Shown in pieces: positions 41,682-44,247 of a stretch of DNA of 44,247 nt (positions are counted from its first letter, which is position 1; the number at the start of each line of letters is the position of its first letter). The notes under the pieces are model-generated. The model ran no database searches, was not told the DNA's origin, and was given only the letters and a program-made list of their open reading frames with translations. The position numbers and the translations under genes were made by a program. Source of the DNA: Domibacillus enclensis (GTDB taxonomy: Bacteria > Bacillota > Bacilli > Bacillales > Domibacillaceae); assembly GCF_900156125.1 (NCBI RefSeq), contig NZ_FTLX01000015.1, positions 1-44,247 of the forward strand. Reading direction: 5' to 3'.

Positions 41682-41724
41682 AATGTGAAAAATAAATATA
41701 AAAAAGAATTTAATTCACATTTGA
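41679..41724. promoter_or_regulatory. widely spaced inverted repeat in the SAF-oxidoreductase leader
   Basis: TCAAATGTGAA at 41679-41689 is the exact complement of TTCACATTTGA at 41714-41724. The arms are 24 bases apart with a smaller palindrome (GAATTTAATTC) between. This could bind a tetrameric regulator of the SorC family or form a leader hairpin. Confidence 0.5.
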
Positions 41725-41757
41725 CAAATGATTGTTTAATTTAAAGGAGGCTATTCG

Positions 41758-43047
41758 ATGTCTATCTATCAGCAATTACTAGCACGAGAAAAAGCAAATC
41801 AGCCAATTAAAGTTGGGGTGATCGGAGCAGGTCAAATGGGCTTTGGCATGATCGCACAAATTTCAAACATTCCAGGAATGAGTGTAACGGGAATCAGTGA
41901 TATTAACGTGCAGGCCGCACAAAAAGCAGCGGGTTACTACAATTTGAAAGCGGCGCGAAAAGAGTCTATTGTCGTGACCAATGATTTGCGGGAAGTCATT
42001 CAGTCTCCGAACGTAGAAGTAATTGTGGATGCGACCGGTATTCCGGAGGTAGGCGCGAACATTTCCCTTGAAGCGCTTCGGTCCAAAAAACATATCGTGC
42101 TTTTAAATGTGGAAGTAGACATTACGATCGGCTCTGTGATGAATCAGTTGTTCACAAACGCCGGGCTCGTTTATACAGGATCAGCGGGTGATGAGCCTGC
42201 TGCCACGATGGAGCTGTTCGAATTTGCGAAAACGATGGGCATGGACGTGCTAGTGGCCGGAAAAGGGAAGAACAACCCATTTATTCCAACATCGAATCCG
42301 GATACATGTGCGGCGGAAGCAAAGCAGAAGCATATGAGCTCACACATGCTGGCGGCGTTCCAGGATGGGACAAAAACAATGGCAGAGATGAACCTGCTCA
42401 GCAACGCGACCGGGTTAATTCCGGATCAAGTAGGGATGCACGGAGTAGAGGCGGACGTGAATACAGTGGCAGATAAACTGAACGTGAAGGAAAATGGCGG
42501 TGTGCTCGATCAATTCGGCGTTGTCGATTACGTTCACGGCCTGGCACCGGGTGTGTTCGTTATTGTAAAAAGTGATCTTGAGCCGGTGGATGAAGAGCTT
42601 CGTTATTTAAAAGTGGGCAAAGGACCGCATTACACGCTGTATCGCCCTTATCATTTAGCGAGCCTGGAGACGCCGATTACGATTGCCAAAGCCGTTCTTC
42701 AGCATGAGTCTTCCATTCATCCGCTCGGTGCGCCGATTTCTGAAACGGTCGCCGTAGCAAAAAAGGATATGCAGCCTGGGGACGCATTAGATGGAATCGG
42801 CGGCTATTCGGTTCGGGGTGTTTTGGAAACACATCAGGATATGAAACGTAACGGTCATATTCCGATCGGCTTGATCAGTGGGAAAGTTGTCGCCAAGCGA
42901 GCGATTAAACAAGGACAGTTCCTAACAACAGATGATGTCGAGCTTGATCCAAGCACAACAGTTTGGAAGCTGAGACAGCTCCAGGACCACCTATTTCCTG
43001 AAGATGCGCTTCAAAAAGAGCTTCTGGCTAGCTTAACGAGCGTTTAA
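41758..43047 (+). CDS. NAD(P)-dependent homoserine-dehydrogenase-like oxidoreductase with C-terminal SAF domain
   Basis: A 429-residue protein. An N-terminal Rossmann domain (VGVIGAGQMGFGMIAQI, about residues 20-36), a middle catalytic region of homoserine-dehydrogenase-like character (TGSAGDEPAATMELF, VAGKGKNNPF), and a C-terminal SAF domain over the last ~60 residues (GLISGKVVAKRAIKQGQFLT). AAAGGAGG precedes the ATG. The family is found with sugar-alcohol and branched-chain sugar genes, but I cannot name the reaction. The neighbours (SorC regulator, glucitol PTS) suggest oxidation of a polyol phosphate. A terminator follows before the regulator. Confidence 0.75.
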   Translation: MSIYQQLLAREKANQPIKVGVIGAGQMGFGMIAQISNIPGMSVTGISDINVQAAQKAAGYYNLKAARKESIVVTNDLREVIQSPNVEVIVDATGIPEVGANISLEALRSKKHIVLLNVEVDITIGSVMNQLFTNAGLVYTGSAGDEPAATMELFEFAKTMGMDVLVAGKGKNNPFIPTSNPDTCAAEAKQKHMSSHMLAAFQDGTKTMAEMNLLSNATGLIPDQVGMHGVEADVNTVADKLNVKENGGVLDQFGVVDYVHGLAPGVFVIVKSDLEPVDEELRYLKVGKGPHYTLYRPYHLASLETPITIAKAVLQHESSIHPLGAPISETVAVAKKDMQPGDALDGIGGYSVRGVLETHQDMKRNGHIPIGLISGKVVAKRAIKQGQFLTTDDVELDPSTTVWKLRQLQDHLFPEDALQKELLASLTSV

Positions 43048-43087
43048 TCAACCATCTGCCAGCACCGTTCATGCTGTATAATAAGGG

Positions 43088-43110
43088 AAGGAAGAGTCAT
43101 TCTTCCTTTT
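43088..43110 (+). terminator. terminator between the oxidoreductase and SorC genes
   Basis: AAGGAAGA at 43088-43095 pairs with TCTTCCTT at 43101-43108, followed by two T; short but well placed. Confidence 0.6.
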
Positions 43111-43138
43111 CATTCAGCATGGCAAAGGGGTAGAAAAC

Positions 43139-44083
43139 ATGACATTTATAGAGGACCGCCGCGCGCTCGTGAAAATGGCTCACATGTATTACGAGGAAGG
43201 CGCTACACAATCGCAAATTGCACAAGAAATGGGCGTCAGCCGTTCGTTAATATCGAAATACCTGGCAAAGGCAAAAGAGCAGGGGATCGTTGAAATCATT
43301 ATTCATGACGACATTATCCATCCATTTCGTCAGCTTGAGATGAAGGTAGAGCGTGCTTACAGCATCCGGGAAGTGGTCTGTATTCCAAGCTTTGGCGGTG
43401 AATCATCGAAAAGCCGTCTTGGAGCCGCAGCAGCAAAATACTTGCTGCGTGTGATGCAGGATGGCCAGACGATTGGCGTTTCATCCGGAACGACACTGTT
43501 TGAAGTCGCAAAAGCCATGACATCCAATCAAGCATTTCCATCAGTCCGGTTCGTTCCGCTTGTAGGCGGAATGGGCAATGAGCGGGTGGATATCCACGCC
43601 AATCATATCGTGGCAGCACTTGCCGGGCAGCTTCATGCGGAATATGAGCTTCTTCATACACCGGTGATGGTCGATTCCAAAGAAGCAAAAGAAGTATTTA
43701 AAAGGCAAACCTCAATCAAGCGTGTGTTTGACATTGCGGCTGAGGCGGATATTGCCATAGTCGGCATCGGCGGCACACCGGAGCATTCGACGATGGTTCA
43801 ATCGTATCTTGGTCTTGAGCATCAAGGGTATTTTACGGATCAGGATGTAGCGGGAGACATTTGCTACAATTTTATCAATGAGGACGGCCATGTTTCAGAA
43901 GACACATGGAACGAGCGAATTATTGCATTCGAGCTGGAAAAGCTGAAGGAGCTTCCACTTGTGATCGGCGTGGCAAGCGGCAAGGAAAAAGTGAAAGCGA
44001 TCAAAGCAGCCCTAAAAGGCAAGCTTGTCGACGTACTGATTACAGATGAAGACACCGCTTCTGCACTTTTAGAGCAGGTCTAA
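43139..44083 (+). CDS. SorC/DeoR-type transcriptional regulator with sugar-binding domain
   Basis: A 314-residue regulator. The N-terminal helix-turn-helix reads GATQSQIAQEMGVSRSLISK (about residues 20-39). The rest is the SorC sugar-phosphate-binding domain with GVSSGTTLFEVAKA, PLVGGMGNE, DIAIVGIGGTPEH and a C-terminal GVASGKEKVKAIKAALKG. SorC regulators bind phosphorylated sugars or polyols as tetramers. AAAGGGG precedes the ATG. It lies between the SAF oxidoreductase and the glucitol PTS gene and likely controls both, through the palindromes at 41665-41724 and possibly the one at 44081. Confidence 0.9.
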   Translation: MTFIEDRRALVKMAHMYYEEGATQSQIAQEMGVSRSLISKYLAKAKEQGIVEIIIHDDIIHPFRQLEMKVERAYSIREVVCIPSFGGESSKSRLGAAAAKYLLRVMQDGQTIGVSSGTTLFEVAKAMTSNQAFPSVRFVPLVGGMGNERVDIHANHIVAALAGQLHAEYELLHTPVMVDSKEAKEVFKRQTSIKRVFDIAAEADIAIVGIGGTPEHSTMVQSYLGLEHQGYFTDQDVAGDICYNFINEDGHVSEDTWNERIIAFELEKLKELPLVIGVASGKEKVKAIKAALKGKLVDVLITDEDTASALLEQV

Positions 44084-44105
44084 TTTCAGTCAAGGACTGA
44101 AATTA
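44081..44105. promoter_or_regulatory. perfect inverted repeat spanning the SorC stop codon
   Basis: TAATTTCAGTC at 44081-44091 is the exact complement of GACTGAAATTA at 44095-44105, with loop AAG. It begins with the TAA stop. No T-run follows, so it is not a normal terminator; it could be an operator for srlA or an mRNA stabiliser. Confidence 0.6.
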
Positions 44106-44114
44106 GCAGATAAA

Positions 44115-44128
44115 TGTAAGCGTTATAT
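44115..44128 (+). promoter_or_regulatory. cre-like site before srlA
   Basis: TGTAAGCGTTATAT matches the cre consensus at 13 of 14 positions, 28 bases before the srlA ATG. Confidence 0.65.
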
Positions 44129-44155
44129 ATTTTGAACGTAAGGGGGAATTGAAAC

Positions 44156-44247
44156 ATGGACTTTTTAGTTAAATTTGCAGAAGGATTCATTGGCATGTTC
44201 CAAAAAGGCGGCGAAACCTTTATGGGCATGTTCACCGGCATCATTCC
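44156..44247 (+). CDS. srlA: glucitol/sorbitol-specific PTS enzyme IIC, SrlA (partial, 3' end outside the window)
   Basis: Only the first 30 codons are present; the gene runs off the window. The visible protein, with EGFIGMFQKGGETFMGMFTG, matches the N-terminus of E. coli SrlA (FIGLFQKGGEVFTGMVTG). SrlA is the membrane subunit that imports glucitol or a related hexitol with phosphorylation. AGGGGGAA precedes the ATG. The rest of the PTS (srlE, srlB) is expected downstream. Regulation by the upstream SorC protein and CcpA is likely. Confidence 0.85.
   Translation, partial: MDFLVKFAEGFIGMFQKGGETFMGMFTGII

Overview
The window is chromosomal DNA of a low-to-mid G+C Gram-positive bacterium of the Bacillaceae. 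The basis is strong AGGAGG-type ribosome binding sites, GTG and TTG starts, intrinsic terminators, CcpA-type cre motifs, an MsmX-type shared ABC ATPase next to a YxkF-like regulator, a YtpP thioredoxin and a fused rhamnulose-phosphate aldolase/dehydrogenase. The species cannot be named from sequence alone. No tRNA, rRNA, CRISPR array, transposase or phage gene was seen.

Layout. (1) 1-300: non-coding, with a long imperfect hairpin and copy A of a ~116-bp dispersed repeat; copy B lies at 13832. (2) 301-1948: thioredoxin-like YtpP and a RodA-type SEDS polymerase. (3) 2037-12526: a convergent signalling and exopolysaccharide-type locus. The plus strand carries a hybrid histidine kinase and a membrane-anchored glycosidase-like protein. 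The minus strand carries an HPt-REC-GGDEF-REC diguanylate cyclase, a membrane HEAT-repeat protein, a processive family-2 glycosyltransferase and a lone receiver. The first three of these minus genes are joined by ATGA overlaps. The parts amount to a full phosphorelay feeding c-di-GMP control of polysaccharide synthesis. (4) 12690-22129: an IolW-like dehydrogenase, then an operon with a sugar-binding lipoprotein, two permeases, a LacI regulator, ThuA, two Gfo/Idh/MocA dehydrogenases and a TIM-barrel isomerase. This is the gene set of 3-keto-glycoside metabolism, without a classical glycosidase or its own ATPase.

(5) 22195-26202: a helically phased GACCGG array, an MFS exporter, and an AraC regulator divergent from a small HPr/Crh-like protein that has lost the phosphorylatable histidine and is coupled to an aldo/keto reductase. 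(6) 26348-30260: a LacI regulator with a perfect palindromic operator, repeated in front of a TIM-barrel isomerase plus two Gfo/Idh/MocA dehydrogenases. This is a second oxidoreductase sugar cluster. (7) 30371-33743: a YxkF-like regulator, the MsmX ATPase (the likely engine for the ATPase-less importer) and an MFS transporter. (8) 33744-34138: no convincing gene, but several nested stems ending in two consecutive intrinsic terminators; a structured RNA candidate. (9) 34235-41523: L-rhamnose catabolism (rhaEW, rhaB, rhaA), a chemoreceptor and a Dabb-domain protein. The Dabb promoter shares an 18-bp element with the rhaEW promoter. (10) 41758-44247: an NAD-dependent oxidoreductase with a C-terminal SAF domain, a SorC-type regulator, and the 5' end of the glucitol PTS gene srlA, cut by the window edge.

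Overall this is a carbohydrate-acquisition region under catabolite control. Six cre-like sites were found, at 14150, 24868, 26265, 31380, 34156 and 44115. The most unusual points are the phosphorelay/c-di-GMP/HEAT/glycosyltransferase locus, the two oxidoreductase-based sugar clusters, the His-less HPr-like protein and the structured RNA candidate before the rhamnose genes.
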